Origin: an uncultured Prevotella sp.
GTDB taxonomy: Bacteria > Bacteroidota > Bacteroidia > Bacteroidales > Bacteroidaceae
Reading direction: 5' to 3'
Length of the DNA stretch: 14,931 nucleotides
NCBI GenBank assembly: GCA_900314365.1
Contig: OMVH01000289.1
Location: forward strand, 1 to 14,931
Part shown: positions 14,860 to 14,931 of the stretch, piece by piece
Layout of the letters: the number at the start of each line of letters is the position of its first letter
Position numbering within the stretch: position 1 is the stretch's first letter
Notes under the pieces: generated by a model
Seen by the model: only the letters and a program-made list of their open reading frames with translations
Databases searched by the model: none
What the model was told of the DNA's origin: nothing
Made by a program: the position numbers and the translations under genes

Positions 14860-14931
14860 GTGCAGCTTGTTCTCCGTTGTCTTTTTCTGATTTTGGTTGT
14901 CGTGATTTTGCTTGTTCATTCATCTGCCATG

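Noticed and set aside
1..14931. CRISPR array, tRNA/rRNA gene, integron or phage segment
   Set aside because: No regularly spaced direct repeats, no tRNA-like cloverleaf ending in CCA, no rRNA-like sequence and no integrase or structural phage genes were seen.

Overview
The window looks like chromosomal DNA from a member of the Bacteroidota, most likely the Prevotella group. Several genes are preceded by the Bacteroidota sigma-ABfr type promoter (-7 TAnnTTTG, sometimes with a -33 TTTG 19-20 nt upstream). Shine-Dalgarno sequences are absent. The gene content also fits: a CCA nucleotidyltransferase with an HD domain, an NptA-like Na/Pi symporter, an NfeD/SPFH pair, a ptb-buk pair, and a LuxR-type regulator with an N-terminal PAS-like half. 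The genus is an inference; the phylum is fairly secure.

Layout: (1) 175-1890, minus strand: a COG0731-type radical SAM gene followed 6 bp later by a TPR-like gene, probably one transcript. (2) 2014-2352: a 323-bp MITE-like element with 25-bp imperfect terminal inverted repeats, an 8-bp target duplication and nested hairpins inside. It sits in the divergent spacer between the radical SAM gene and a plus-strand gene for a small, unrecognised membrane protein (2492-3010). (3) 3213-5208: phosphate butyryltransferase and butyrate kinase, an acyl-phosphate/ATP pair. (4) 5240-6733, minus strand: a predicted lipoprotein fusing a MEMO domain to an AMMECR1 domain. (5) 6855-9554: NfeD, an SPFH/QmcA-like protein and a retropepsin-like protein with a PDZ domain, probably one operon ending at an intrinsic terminator at 9613-9651. 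Its promoter lies back to back with that of the MEMO-AMMECR1 gene. (6) 9699-11414: a Na+/phosphate symporter with a PhoU-like tail. (7) 11537-12964, minus strand: CCA-adding enzyme with its own strong terminator (11465-11519). (8) 13386-14859: a LuxR-family regulator and a secreted DUF1349 protein, transcribed divergently from a spacer containing an 18-bp perfect palindrome that carries a -7 box on each strand.

Most of the window is ordinary housekeeping and accessory metabolism. I see no phage, CRISPR array, rRNA/tRNA gene, toxin-antitoxin pair or defence island, and no clearly new multi-gene system. The observations most worth a second look are the intact MITE-like element, the two-lobed aspartyl protease whose second lobe has lost the catalytic Asp, its linkage to a short NfeD and an SPFH scaffold, the lipoprotein form of MEMO-AMMECR1 with no radical SAM partner beside it, and the symmetric luxR/DUF1349 promoter.
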